Notes under the pieces: model-generated
What the model was told of the DNA's origin: nothing
The model's input: only the letters and a program-made list of their open reading frames with translations
Databases searched by the model: none
In this document: positions 9,238 to 17,565 of the stretch, piece by piece
Numbering within the stretch: position 1 is the first letter of the stretch
Layout of the letters: every line of letters begins with the position of its first letter
Assembly (NCBI RefSeq): GCF_001718315.1
Contig: NZ_CP013364.1
Coordinates: 62,001 to 126,000 of the forward strand
Reading direction: 5' to 3'
From: Burkholderia diffusa
GTDB taxonomy: Bacteria; Pseudomonadota; Gammaproteobacteria; Burkholderiales; Burkholderiaceae
DNA length: 64,000 nucleotides
Position numbers and translations under genes: made by a program

Positions 9238-10149
9238 ATGGAGACATCCGAACATCCACAAGCACGGCGATACGCGCGCCGCGCATGGCACGCGCTCGTC
9301 GCGGCCCTGTGCGTCGGCTGGAGTGCGTTGTCGTTTGGCGCGGACGGTGCGGCGGCGCTGCTCGACCGCTATCACAGCCTCGGCGAGCAACTGAAGAACA
9401 ATCCGTTCCACCGCCCGCTGTACCTCGAATCGGCCGAGGCGTCTTCATCGTTGAAGGGCGACATCTACGCGGTGGTCGACTATCCGTTTTCCGTCGTGAA
9501 CGGCAAGCTCAACGATCCCGCGCAGGGTCCCGCGAACTGGTGCGCGGTGCTGATCCTGCACCTGAACACGAAGTATTGTCACGCGTCGACCGGCAGCGAC
9601 GGCCCGGTGCTCGACGTGAACCTCGGCCGCAAGATCGAGCAGAAGCTGTCGGATACCTATCGCGTGCAGTTCCGCTACCGGGTCGCCGCCGCGACGCCCG
9701 ACTATTTTCAGGTCGACCTGACCGCCGACAGTGGTCCGATGGGCACGAAGGACTACCGGATCGCGCTGGAGGCCGTGCCGATCGGCGCGTCGCGCACGTT
9801 CCTGCACCTGACGTATGCATACGGCTTCGGCGCCGTCGGGCGCATGGCGATGAAGACCTACCTCGCGACGGTCGGCAGCGACAAGGTCGGATTCACGGCA
9901 GCCAGCGGCGCATCGGCGACGCAGCCGCAGTACATCGGTGGCGTGCGCGGATTGCTGGAGCGCAACACGATGCGCTACTACCTCGCGATCGACGCGTATC
10001 TCGCGACGCTCGACAAGCCGCTCGACCAGCGCCTTGCGCGCTGGTTCGACGCGACCGAGCAGTATCCGAAGCAACTGCACGAAGTCGAGCGCGGCGCGTA
10101 TCTGCAGATGAAAGCGCAGGAGGTGCAGCGGCAACAGGCGGCGCGATGA
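9238..10149 (+). CDS. Secreted protein of unknown function
   Basis: 303-residue protein I do not recognise. Residues 1-35 look like a signal peptide (Arg-rich start, hydrophobic ALVAALCVGWSALSFGA, likely cleavage near GADG), so it is probably periplasmic or outer-membrane associated. The body is soluble alpha/beta, with two Cys (NWCAVLI, KYCHAST) that could form a disulfide. The ATG at 9238 has GGAG 9 bases upstream and gives a normal signal peptide; the GTG at 9181 would bury it. The gene stands alone between the recombinase and a degraded transporter gene. Confidence 0.75.
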   Translation: METSEHPQARRYARRAWHALVAALCVGWSALSFGADGAAALLDRYHSLGEQLKNNPFHRPLYLESAEASSSLKGDIYAVVDYPFSVVNGKLNDPAQGPANWCAVLILHLNTKYCHASTGSDGPVLDVNLGRKIEQKLSDTYRVQFRYRVAAATPDYFQVDLTADSGPMGTKDYRIALEAVPIGASRTFLHLTYAYGFGAVGRMAMKTYLATVGSDKVGFTAASGASATQPQYIGGVRGLLERNTMRYYLAIDAYLATLDKPLDQRLARWFDATEQYPKQLHEVERGAYLQMKAQEVQRQQAAR

Positions 10150-10245
10150 CGCCAGCCCGCTGCCGGGCTGCTGGCAGCCAACTGATTCGGCGCGGCGTGA
10201 TCAGATCGCCGCGTTCGTCGAATGAACGAAATCTTCCCCGGTCCG

Positions 10246-10527
10246 TCATGTCCGTGGCCGACACACCCGGCAGGTTCGCAACGAGCCTGCCGAGGTTGAA
10301 ACCGCATCGGCCTTGCGGCGTCCTGCACTCACCGCAAGCGCCGCGTCGTACGCGAACGGCGCATACAGCCCGACGTCCTGGTTGAAGCGTGCGTTGTAGC
10401 GCTGTGCGAACAGGATCTCGTCTTCGCCCGCGTTGCCGGCGATTTTCAGGAACACGTTGCCTTTCAATGCGCGGGCGCCGAACAGCGCTGCGCGTCGCGT
10501 CGTATTGCCCCCTGTTGCCGCGCCCAC
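10246..10527 (-). pseudogene. Remnant of branched-chain amino acid ABC transporter substrate-binding protein (LivJ/LivK type)
   Basis: The minus frame between about 10470 and 10300 reads like the C-terminal lobe of a Liv-type periplasmic binding protein: GNVFLKIAGNAGEDEILFAQ, then a Tyr-Asn-Ala-Arg-Phe segment and VGLYAPFAYDAALAVSAG, matching the family pattern of a moving-target YAPYxYDA motif. The upstream 19 codons and the tail do not fit the family, and the N-terminal lobe (about 280 residues) is absent. It is therefore a decayed 3' fragment, not a functional gene. It lies divergent from the MocR regulator at 10842, which may once have controlled it. Confidence 0.6.
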
Positions 10528-10543
10528 ACCAAATTCGTAAGAC

Positions 10544-10584
10544 GTACAGTTCGCCCGAAATTGCGAGTTTGCGCTGAACTGTAC
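10544..10584. promoter_or_regulatory. Candidate operator: inverted repeat GTACAGTTC-N23-GAACTGTAC
   Basis: Perfect 9-base half-sites at 10544-10552 and 10576-10584, centres 32 bases apart (about three helical turns, same face). It lies between the decayed binding-protein gene (minus) and the MocR gene (plus, 258 bases downstream). MocR proteins bind paired repeats spaced by integral turns in divergent promoter regions, so autoregulation is a reasonable inference. The rest of the gap from 10585 to 10841 shows no gene. Confidence 0.5.
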
Positions 10585-10841
10585 TCTTATCGGCGTATCC
10601 GATGTGTGTACTCCGCGTCAACTGTTCTGCTCTTAAGCTTCCATCATCAAGTGCACAGTGCCGCAAGCCCAGACATCACGGGCCGCCCGGCACATCTTCA
10701 AAAGCGAGCCATGGCGATGGAAAAGGCAAAACTGGAGGGCGCAATCAGGCATCACGACAGCCCGGTTGGCGGGCAGCACACGCGCGTAGCGGGCGCGCAT
10801 GAGACGGCGGCGCGCATGCGCCAGCCGGCGGGGAGCATGCG

Positions 10842-12266
10842 ATGAAGCTCTACGAAAAACTCGCGGACGACATCGAACGCCTGATCCGCCAGGGTGTGTA
10901 CCGGCACGGCGACCGGATCCCGTCGGTGCGGCAGGCGAGCCAGCAGCACCGGATCAGCATCACGACCGTGCTGCACGCGTACCTGCTGCTCGAAAGCCGC
11001 GGGCTGCTGGAAAGCCGCCCGCAGTCGGGCTACTTCGTGAACTTGCGGCGCGACGACAACCATGCGCCGGTGCGCGAGCTGCGGCCGTCGAAGCCGATCG
11101 CGATTTCGTCATCGGTCGACATGAGCCGGCTCGTGCTGTCGACGTTGCGCTCCATTGGCACCGACGACGCCGTGCCGCTCGGTTCGCCGTATCCGGATCC
11201 GAGCCTGTTTCCGTTCGAGAAGCTGAACCGCTATGCGTATGCGGCCGGCCGGGACAAGTCGCTGTGGGGCGTGACCGACGGGCTGCCGCCCGGCCATCCG
11301 CGCCTGATCCGGCAGATCGCTCGGCGCTACCTGGAAAACGGGATGTCGGTCGACCCGAACGAGATCATCGTGACGGTCGGCGCGACGGAGGCGATCAACC
11401 TGTGCCTGCAGGCGGTCGCGAAACCGGGTGACACGATCGCGGTGGAGTCGCCGACGTTCTATGCGATGCTGCACGCGATCGAGCGGATGGGGATGAAGGC
11501 GATCGAAGTTGCGACGCATCCGGAATACGGGATCGATATCGCCGCGCTGGCGGCGATCGCAAAGTCGCAGCCGATCGCCGCGTGCATGGTGATGCCGAAC
11601 TTTCAGAATCCGCTGGGCTTCCAGATGCCCGACGAGCGCAAGCGCGAACTGGTGGAATTCGCGACCCGCGTCGACATGCCGATCATCGAGAACGGTGTGT
11701 ATAACGAACTGTATTTCGGTGAGTCGCATCCGAGCACGTTGAAGTCATGCGACCGTAACGGGATCGTGCTGCATTGCGCATCGTTTTCGAAGAGCCTGAC
11801 GGCGGCTTACCGGATCGGCTGGGCTTTGCCGGGCCGGTATCGCGATCAGGTCGAGAAACTGAAGTTCCTGAACACGCTGGCCACGCCGTCGCTGCCGCAG
11901 CTCGCGATCGCCGAGTTTCTCGAACGCGACGGCTACGAGCATCACCTGCGGCGCTTGCGCAAGGCGTATGCGCAGCAGGCGAACCTGATGCGCGCGATGG
12001 TGTCGCGGTTCTTCCCTGAAGGCACGCGCATCTCGAGCCCGGCCGGCGGCTACGTGCTGTGGGTCGAGTTGCCGGTGCAGGTCGATGCGATGCGGCTGTA
12101 CCAGCTCGCGCTGGAGCAGGGAATCACGATCGGCCCCGGCTACATGTTCTCGATCACCGACAACTACCGGAACTTCATCCGGCTGAACTACAGCAGCCCG
12201 TGGTCACCGGAGATCGAGCAGGCGGTGATCGCGGTCGGGAAGCTCGCGGCCTCGTGCATGCGATGA
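10842..12266 (+). CDS. MocR-family regulator: GntR winged helix fused to class I aminotransferase domain
   Basis: 474 residues. About 1-70 form a GntR winged helix (IPSVRQASQQHRISITTVLHAY), and about 110-470 a fold-type I aminotransferase domain that in MocR proteins senses a ligand through PLP. The PLP-binding Lys is in ASFSKSLTAAYRIGW, around residue 316, and the C-terminal Arg contact is in FIRLNYS. Oddity: the motif that is usually [D]xxY (Asp bonding the pyridine nitrogen, Tyr bonding the phenolic oxygen) reads ENGVY, giving Asn284 in the Asp position before Tyr287. The ATG at 10842 has GGGGAG 7-8 bases upstream. Likely target: the divergent, now decayed transporter gene or its own promoter. 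Confidence 0.9.
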   Translation: MKLYEKLADDIERLIRQGVYRHGDRIPSVRQASQQHRISITTVLHAYLLLESRGLLESRPQSGYFVNLRRDDNHAPVRELRPSKPIAISSSVDMSRLVLSTLRSIGTDDAVPLGSPYPDPSLFPFEKLNRYAYAAGRDKSLWGVTDGLPPGHPRLIRQIARRYLENGMSVDPNEIIVTVGATEAINLCLQAVAKPGDTIAVESPTFYAMLHAIERMGMKAIEVATHPEYGIDIAALAAIAKSQPIAACMVMPNFQNPLGFQMPDERKRELVEFATRVDMPIIENGVYNELYFGESHPSTLKSCDRNGIVLHCASFSKSLTAAYRIGWALPGRYRDQVEKLKFLNTLATPSLPQLAIAEFLERDGYEHHLRRLRKAYAQQANLMRAMVSRFFPEGTRISSPAGGYVLWVELPVQVDAMRLYQLALEQGITIGPGYMFSITDNYRNFIRLNYSSPWSPEIEQAVIAVGKLAASCMR

Positions 12267-12286
12267 AGCGCGCTGCCGGCAGCTTG

Positions 12287-12322
12287 AAAAAAAAAGCGCC
12301 GCGGGCATTCAGCCCGCGGCGC
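12287..12322 (-). terminator. Intrinsic terminator of acnB
   Basis: Read on the minus strand, a perfect 11-bp stem (GCGCCGCGGGC / GCCCGCGGCGC, plus-strand arms 12296-12306 and 12312-12322) with a 5-base loop is followed immediately by nine T residues. It lies 51 bases past the acnB stop and 21 bases past the stop of the convergent MocR gene. Confidence 0.93.
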
Positions 12323-12372
12323 CATCGCGTGTCGCCACGGCGGGCATAGCCCACCGTAGTTCGACCGCATGC

Positions 12373-14958
12373 TTAGATCTGCACGGTGTCGGCGACTTCC
12401 TTGAAGTCTTCGATCTGATCGAAGTTCATGTACTTGTAGATCTTGTCGCCGTTGGCATTGAGCACGCCCATGTCGGCCATGTACTCTTCCTTGGTCGGAA
12501 TCTTGCCCAGACGCGAGCAGATTGCCGCCAGTTCCGCCGAGCCGAGGTACACGTTCGTGTTCTTGCCCAGACGGTTCGGGAAGTTGCGGGTCGACGTCGA
12601 CATCACCGTCGCGCCTTCGCGCACCTGTGCCTGGTTGCCCATGCACAGCGAGCAGCCCGGCATTTCGGTGCGAGCGCCGGCCGTGCCGAACACGCCGTAG
12701 TGACCTTCTTCCGTCAGCTGCTTCTGGTCCATCTTGGTCGGCGGCGCGACCCACAGCTTGACCGGGATGTCGCGCTTGCCTTCAAGCAGCTTCGACGCGG
12801 CACGGAAGTGACCGATGTTGGTCATGCACGAGCCGATGAACACTTCGTCGATCTTCGCACCGGCGACGTCGGACAGCGTCTTCACGTCGTCCGGATCGTT
12901 CGGGCATGCAACGATCGGTTCATGAATGTCGGCCAGGTCGATCTCGATGACGGCCGCGTATTCGGCGTCGGCGTCCGGCGACAGCAGTTGCGGGTCGGCC
13001 AGCCACTGCTCCATCGCCGCGATACGGCGCTGCAGGCTGCGCGGATCCTGATAGCCCTGCGCGATCATCCACTTCAGCAGTGTGATGTTGCTGTTGAGGT
13101 ACTCGATGATCGGTTCCTTGTTCAGGCGCACCGTGCAACCGGCTGCCGAACGCTCGGCCGACGCATCCGACAGTTCGAACGCTTGCTCGACCTTCAGGTC
13201 CGGCAGGCCTTCGATTTCGAGAATGCGGCCCGAGAAGATGTTCTTCTTGCCTTGCTTGGCGACCGTCAGCATGCCCTGCTTGATCGCGTACAGCGGAATC
13301 GCGTTGACGAGGTCGCGCAGCGTGACGCCCGGCTGCATCTTGCCCTTGAAGCGGACCAGCACCGATTCCGGCATGTCGAGCGGCATCGTGCCGGTGGCGG
13401 CCGCGAACGCGACGAGGCCCGAGCCCGCCGGGAAGCTGATGCCGATCGGGAAACGCGTGTGCGAGTCGCCGCCGGTGCCGACGGTGTCGGGCAGCAGCAT
13501 GCGGTTCAGCCACGAGTGGATCACGCCGTCGCCCGGACGCAGCGCGATACCGCCACGGGTGCTGATGAAGTTCGGCAGCGTCTGGTGCGTCTTCACGTCG
13601 ACCGGCTTCGGATAAGCGGCGGTGTGGCAGAACGACTGCATCACGAGGTCGGCCGAGAAGCCGAGGCAGGCCAGATCCTTCAGTTCGTCGCGGGTCATCG
13701 GGCCGGTGGTGTCCTGCGAGCCGACCGAGGTCATCTTCGGTTCGCAGTACGTGCCCGGACGCACGCCCTGGCCTTCCGGCAGACCGCATGCGCGGCCGAC
13801 CATCTTCTGCGCGAGCGAGAAGCCCTTGCCGCTGTCGGCCGGCTGGTGCGGCAGGCGGAACAGCGTTGACGGTGCGAGGCCGAGCGCTTCACGCGCCTTC
13901 GCGGTCAGGCCGCGGCCGATGATCAGCGGAATGCGGCCGCCGGCGCGCACTTCGTCGAACAGCACGTCGGACTTGACCTGGAATTCGGCGATCACGTTGC
14001 CGTCCTTCAGCGCCTTGCCTTCGTACGGGCGCAGTTCGACGACGTCGCCCATGTTCATCTGCGATACGTCGAGTTCGATCGGCAGCGCGCCGGCATCTTC
14101 CATCGTGTTGTAGAAGATCGGGGCGATCTTGCCGCCGAGGCACACGCCGCCGAAGCGCTTGTTCGGAACGAACGGGATGTCTTCGCCGGTGAACCACAGC
14201 ACCGAGTTGGTGGCCGACTTGCGCGACGAGCCGGTGCCGACCACGTCACCCACGTAGGCGACGAGGTGACCCTTGTCCTTCAGCGATTCGATGAACTTGA
14301 CCGGGCCGCGCTTGCCGTCTTCTTCCGGCGTGATGCCGGGGCGCGCGTTCTTCAGCATCGCCAGCGCGTGCAGCGGGATGTCCGGGCGGGTGGTGGCGTC
14401 GGGCGCCGGCGACAGGTCGTCGGTGTTGGTTTCGCCCGGGACCTTGAACACGGTGATGGTCAGGCTTTCCGGCACTTCCGGACGGCTCGTGAACCATTCG
14501 GCGTCGGCCCAGCTCTGCAGCACGGCCTTCGCATGCGCGTTGCCCTTGTCGGCGAGTTCCTTCACGTCATGGAACTGGTCGAACATCAGCAGCGTTTTCT
14601 TCAGTGCGTCGGCGGCGACAGCCGCGACTGCGTCGTCGGACAGCAGCTCGATCAGCGGCTGGATGTTGTAACCGCCCAGCATCGTGCCGAGCAGTTCGGT
14701 CGCGCGTTCGCGCGAGATCAGCGGGCAGGCCGTCTCGCCCTTCGCGACGGCGGCCAGGAAGCCGGCCTTCACGCGCGCGGCTTCGTCGACGCCGGCGGGG
14801 ACGCGGTGAGTGATCAGATCGAGCAGCGTCTGCTCTTCGCCTGCGGGCGGGTTCGTCAGCAGTTCCACCAGTTCGGCGGTTTGCTGAGCCGTCAGCGGCA
14901 GGGGAGGAATACCGAGCGCGGCGCGGGCGGCCACGTGAGCACGAAAGTTTTCAAGCAT
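12373..14958 (-). CDS. acnB: Aconitate hydratase B
   Basis: 861-residue TCA-cycle enzyme converting citrate to isocitrate through cis-aconitate, with a [4Fe-4S] cluster that in AcnB also makes the apo-protein an RNA-binding iron/oxidation sensor. AcnB features are present: N-terminal HEAT-like domain (about 1-160), swivel domain before the cluster domains, and cluster Cys in GSCMTNIGHF and PGCSLCMGNQAQ. Length matches the family (about 860). It has its own promoter (15050-15078) and terminator, so it is a single-gene unit. In many beta-proteobacteria this isozyme is the main TCA aconitase. Confidence 0.97.
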   Translation of the reverse strand: MLENFRAHVAARAALGIPPLPLTAQQTAELVELLTNPPAGEEQTLLDLITHRVPAGVDEAARVKAGFLAAVAKGETACPLISRERATELLGTMLGGYNIQPLIELLSDDAVAAVAADALKKTLLMFDQFHDVKELADKGNAHAKAVLQSWADAEWFTSRPEVPESLTITVFKVPGETNTDDLSPAPDATTRPDIPLHALAMLKNARPGITPEEDGKRGPVKFIESLKDKGHLVAYVGDVVGTGSSRKSATNSVLWFTGEDIPFVPNKRFGGVCLGGKIAPIFYNTMEDAGALPIELDVSQMNMGDVVELRPYEGKALKDGNVIAEFQVKSDVLFDEVRAGGRIPLIIGRGLTAKAREALGLAPSTLFRLPHQPADSGKGFSLAQKMVGRACGLPEGQGVRPGTYCEPKMTSVGSQDTTGPMTRDELKDLACLGFSADLVMQSFCHTAAYPKPVDVKTHQTLPNFISTRGGIALRPGDGVIHSWLNRMLLPDTVGTGGDSHTRFPIGISFPAGSGLVAFAAATGTMPLDMPESVLVRFKGKMQPGVTLRDLVNAIPLYAIKQGMLTVAKQGKKNIFSGRILEIEGLPDLKVEQAFELSDASAERSAAGCTVRLNKEPIIEYLNSNITLLKWMIAQGYQDPRSLQRRIAAMEQWLADPQLLSPDADAEYAAVIEIDLADIHEPIVACPNDPDDVKTLSDVAGAKIDEVFIGSCMTNIGHFRAASKLLEGKRDIPVKLWVAPPTKMDQKQLTEEGHYGVFGTAGARTEMPGCSLCMGNQAQVREGATVMSTSTRNFPNRLGKNTNVYLGSAELAAICSRLGKIPTKEEYMADMGVLNANGDKIYKYMNFDQIEDFKEVADTVQI

Positions 14959-15049
14959 GGGGGGACCTGCTGAGATTGCGTTTCAGGGGAAGGGCTTTCC
15001 AGGCACGCCGAGGCTGCTGTTCCGGACACTGCTTCACTGCTTGGACGGG

Positions 15050-15078
15050 ATTCTAATCCCAATATGGTCAGGCGTCAA
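15050..15078 (-). promoter_or_regulatory. Sigma70-type promoter of acnB
   Basis: On the minus strand, -35 TTGACG (15078-15073), exactly 17 bases, then -10 TAGAAT (15055-15050), about 85 bases upstream of the acnB ATG. Both boxes are near consensus and this is the only AT-rich stretch in the 388-base gap 14959-15346. The rest of that gap (15101-15346) shows no convincing gene. Confidence 0.8.
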
Positions 15079-15080
15079 AT

Positions 15081-15100
15081 GTCTTATGTCTTATATAAGA
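15081..15100. promoter_or_regulatory. Candidate operator upstream of acnB promoter
   Basis: GTCTTATGTCTTATATAAGA contains the 12-base palindrome TCTTATATAAGA (15089-15100) plus an extra GTCTTAT direct copy. It abuts the upstream side of the acnB -35 box, suiting an activator or a repressor of acnB. The TCTTAT/ATAAGA half-site is consistent with a GntR-type regulator, but the factor is unknown. Confidence 0.5.
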
Positions 15101-15346
15101 GTTGTGTGCCGGACCCCGGCAGGCGAGTGTTGTAGCGGCGCACCTCGAGGAAGAATGCGGCGGATTCGGGCAGGCTGCCGGTGCGGAGCGTGACAGCCGA
15201 CCTGCTGCGGAGCCGGGCGCTGCGGAGCGAACGGCAGGTCGCAGATGCGGCATTCGCTCGACGGATTTGATTTCACTATGTGGTAAAGGCGCCCGTGACG
15301 ATGGCGTGCGCGGCGAACACGGCGGGCGCGAGCAGCGTCGCGTCGA

Positions 15347-16357
15347 TCACGCCGCGAATGTTGGCGCGTCGTCGATCGCCGGCGACGCGGGCGAATACAG
15401 CGCCTGCGTCGCTGCAACCTCGTCAGTGAATCGAGCCACGAGTTCCCGCGGCCCGAGCACTTTCAGCTCCGCGCCATATCCCAGCAGCTTCCGCGCACCG
15501 TGTTCGATCGATTCGATCGGCATCAGGAATTCCTTCCATCCCGGCGGAATCGCGGGACTGCCGGCGCTCTCCAGGACCGGCGCGACCTTGACGCGTGCAT
15601 TGACCAGCCAGCTCTGTCCGCGCGCGGACACCGCGACGTGCGCGCTCAACCGGTAAAGCTCCGCGTCGTACCGGCTCATCGCCTCGCGCCAGTGCTGCGC
15701 CAGGTCGAACCGCGCGGGCCGCTTGAATCGACGGCGCGATGCCGCGAGTTCCCGAATGTTCGCGAGCCGAAAAGTCAGCGCATCGCGCTTACCGGCAACC
15801 GTCGCCACCACGTACCACGCACCGCCCTTGAGCACCAGCCCGAGCGGATCGAGTGCGCGGCGCGACACACCACGCCAGCTCTCGTACGTGACCTCGATGC
15901 GCTGAGACTGCCACACGGCATCGGCGACTTCTCGCAGAAACGCCGGCGTTTCCTGCGCCCGATACCAATCCACGGTGTCGACATGCAGCCGGCTCGCGAC
16001 ACGATCGGCATGCGCGCGCGAGTCCGGCGGCAGGCTGGCGATCATCTTCAGCCGCGCGGACGCGGCCATCCCGTCGAGCCCGAGTTCTCCCGCCGGCCCT
16101 GGCAGACCCGCCAGAATCAACGCATGCGCCTCCTGCTCGGTCAGCCCCGTGAGATCGGTGCGCCAGCCATCCTGCAACTGGAAGCCGCCATTGCGTCCAC
16201 GATCGCCCCAGATCGGCACGCCGGCCGTCGACAGTTGATCGATATCGCGCAGGATCGTCCGCTCGGACACCTCCAGCGCGGCAGCCAGCGCAGGCGCGGT
16301 CATGCGGCCGCGCGCCTGCAGCATCATCATGATCGACAACAACCGGCTGGCCTTCAT
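15347..16357 (-). CDS. WYL-domain transcriptional regulator (YafY/DeoR-like)
   Basis: 336-residue regulator: N-terminal HTH_11 winged helix (residues 1-60, ALEVSERTILRDIDQL), WYL ligand-binding domain at about 130-205 (YESWRG, RALDPLGLVLKGGAWYVVA; here WYV replaces the name-giving WYL) and a C-terminal WCX-type domain. The ATG at 16357 is preferred over the open frame start at 16387 because GAGGT lies 7-8 bases upstream and the HTH begins directly. It is divergent from a GST gene, with a palindrome between them, so autoregulation and control of the GST are plausible inferences. Confidence 0.88.
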   Translation of the reverse strand: MKASRLLSIMMMLQARGRMTAPALAAALEVSERTILRDIDQLSTAGVPIWGDRGRNGGFQLQDGWRTDLTGLTEQEAHALILAGLPGPAGELGLDGMAASARLKMIASLPPDSRAHADRVASRLHVDTVDWYRAQETPAFLREVADAVWQSQRIEVTYESWRGVSRRALDPLGLVLKGGAWYVVATVAGKRDALTFRLANIRELAASRRRFKRPARFDLAQHWREAMSRYDAELYRLSAHVAVSARGQSWLVNARVKVAPVLESAGSPAIPPGWKEFLMPIESIEHGARKLLGYGAELKVLGPRELVARFTDEVAATQALYSPASPAIDDAPTFAA

Positions 16358-16379
16358 GTGCGGCACCTCATCGGAAATA

Positions 16380-16398
16380 CATGACACCGGATGTCATG
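16380..16398. promoter_or_regulatory. Palindrome CATGACA-N5-TGTCATG between WYL regulator and GST
   Basis: Perfect 7-base arms at 16380-16386 and 16392-16398, lying 23 bases upstream of the WYL regulator start and about 130 bases upstream of the GST start. Position and symmetry suit a dimeric repressor; the WYL protein is the obvious candidate (inference). Confidence 0.55.
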
Positions 16399-16525
16399 TT
16401 ATCGGATCTATGATCCCACACGTTCGCCATCGGCTTGCGCGCGGCGGAGCCGGGCGCGGGCTTGCCGACATGCGGGCGGTGTTCACGTGAAGGCCGCGGC
16501 GCGAAACCCATTGAGGAGGTGACAC

Positions 16526-17188
16526 ATGAAAATCATGACCGGTCCGCTGAGCATGTTCGGCGCGAAAGTCGAGATCGCGGCGCACGAGAAGGGCATCGCC
16601 TTCGAGCGCGTGCTGGTGCCGTTCAGCCAGCAGCGCGGCTACGACCCGAAGCATCCGGATGTCGTGCGCATCAATCCGAAGCGGCAGGTGCCGGTGCTGA
16701 TCGACGGCGACCTGGAGATTTTCGATTCCACGCAGATCTTCGAGTACCTGGAAGACTTGAAGCCCGATCCCGCGCTATGGCCGGCGCAGCCGAAAGCGCG
16801 CGCGGCGGCACGTCAGCTCGAGCACTGCAGCGATGAAATCTATTTTCCGCACGTGATCCGGCTGATGGGCCTCGAAGAGACGCCGGATCATCCGGCGGCA
16901 CAGGCCGCACGCGACGAAGCGCGGCAATACTATCGACGCATGGAGCGCGTGCTGGCGGGACGGGAATTCCTCGCCGGAACCTATTCCTACGCAGACATCG
17001 CGTTCTACATGGCGCAGTTGTTCGGCGCGCGCAAGGGCGCGCCGATGACGGCGGAGACGCCGAACCTGCTCGCGTGGCGCGAACGGATGACCGCGCGACC
17101 GGCCGTGCGGAAAGTGGCCGGTGCGATGGCGGGTTATCTCGCTTCGATCGACCATCCGGTTCCGGATTTTCTGCGCGGGCTTTATTAG
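16526..17188 (+). CDS. Glutathione S-transferase family protein
   Basis: 220 residues with an N-terminal thioredoxin-like domain (1-80; MKIMTGPLSMFGAKVEIAAH, KRQVPVLIDGD with the cis-Pro, then DSTQIFEYLED for glutathione gamma-Glu binding) and an all-helical C-terminal domain (GTYSYADIAFYMAQLFG holds the N-capping Asp). It probably conjugates glutathione to electrophiles or acts as a peroxidase; substrate unknown. A strong GAGGAGGTG ribosome site precedes the ATG. It is divergent from the WYL regulator and convergent with moaD. Confidence 0.92.
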   Translation: MKIMTGPLSMFGAKVEIAAHEKGIAFERVLVPFSQQRGYDPKHPDVVRINPKRQVPVLIDGDLEIFDSTQIFEYLEDLKPDPALWPAQPKARAAARQLEHCSDEIYFPHVIRLMGLEETPDHPAAQAARDEARQYYRRMERVLAGREFLAGTYSYADIAFYMAQLFGARKGAPMTAETPNLLAWRERMTARPAVRKVAGAMAGYLASIDHPVPDFLRGLY

Positions 17189-17246
17189 TCGACCCGGTGC
17201 GCATCGAGCGTCTACGATCTGCCGGTTGCCGGTCGATGTGACCGAT

Positions 17247-17504
17247 TCAGCCGCCCGTCACCGGCGGAAAGAACGCCACCTCGCTATCCTCGCGCACGAC
17301 GAAGTCGCCGGTCACCATCTCGAGATTCACGGCCGCGCGCACGGGCCGGTCCATCCGCAGTGCTTCGCCACTGCGCGCGTCGCGCGCGGCGAGCGTGCCG
17401 CGCAGCGCGTCGACGGTGAGCTCATGCGCATCGATCTCGACGATTTCCTCGTCGGCATGGAGTTGTTCGCGAATGCTCGCGAAATATTTGATCGTCAGTT
17501 TCAT
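17247..17504 (-). CDS. moaD: Molybdopterin synthase small (sulfur carrier) subunit
   Basis: 85-residue ubiquitin-fold sulfur carrier. The C-terminal PVTGG end is the thiocarboxylated Gly-Gly tail inserted into the MoaE active site, where cPMP becomes molybdopterin. Sequence starts MKLTIKYFASIREQL, typical of MoaD; the longer open frame begins within moaE and is not used. It lies 61 bases downstream of moaE, last in the fdhD-moeA-moaA-moaE-moaD series, and convergent with the GST gene. Confidence 0.95.
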   Translation of the reverse strand: MKLTIKYFASIREQLHADEEIVEIDAHELTVDALRGTLAARDARSGEALRMDRPVRAAVNLEMVTGDFVVREDSEVAFFPPVTGG

Positions 17505-17565
17505 TACGAAATCCAGAGCGAAATCGATCAGATCGGCGGAATCGGAATGGCGCAGGATGGCGCGT

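Noticed and set aside
15276..15350. 24-codon GTG frame after the WYL gene (hydrophobic peptide VIDATLLAPAVFAAHAIVTG...)
   Set aside because: Overlaps the WYL stop as GTGA and looks protein-like, but too short and without homology evidence to call.
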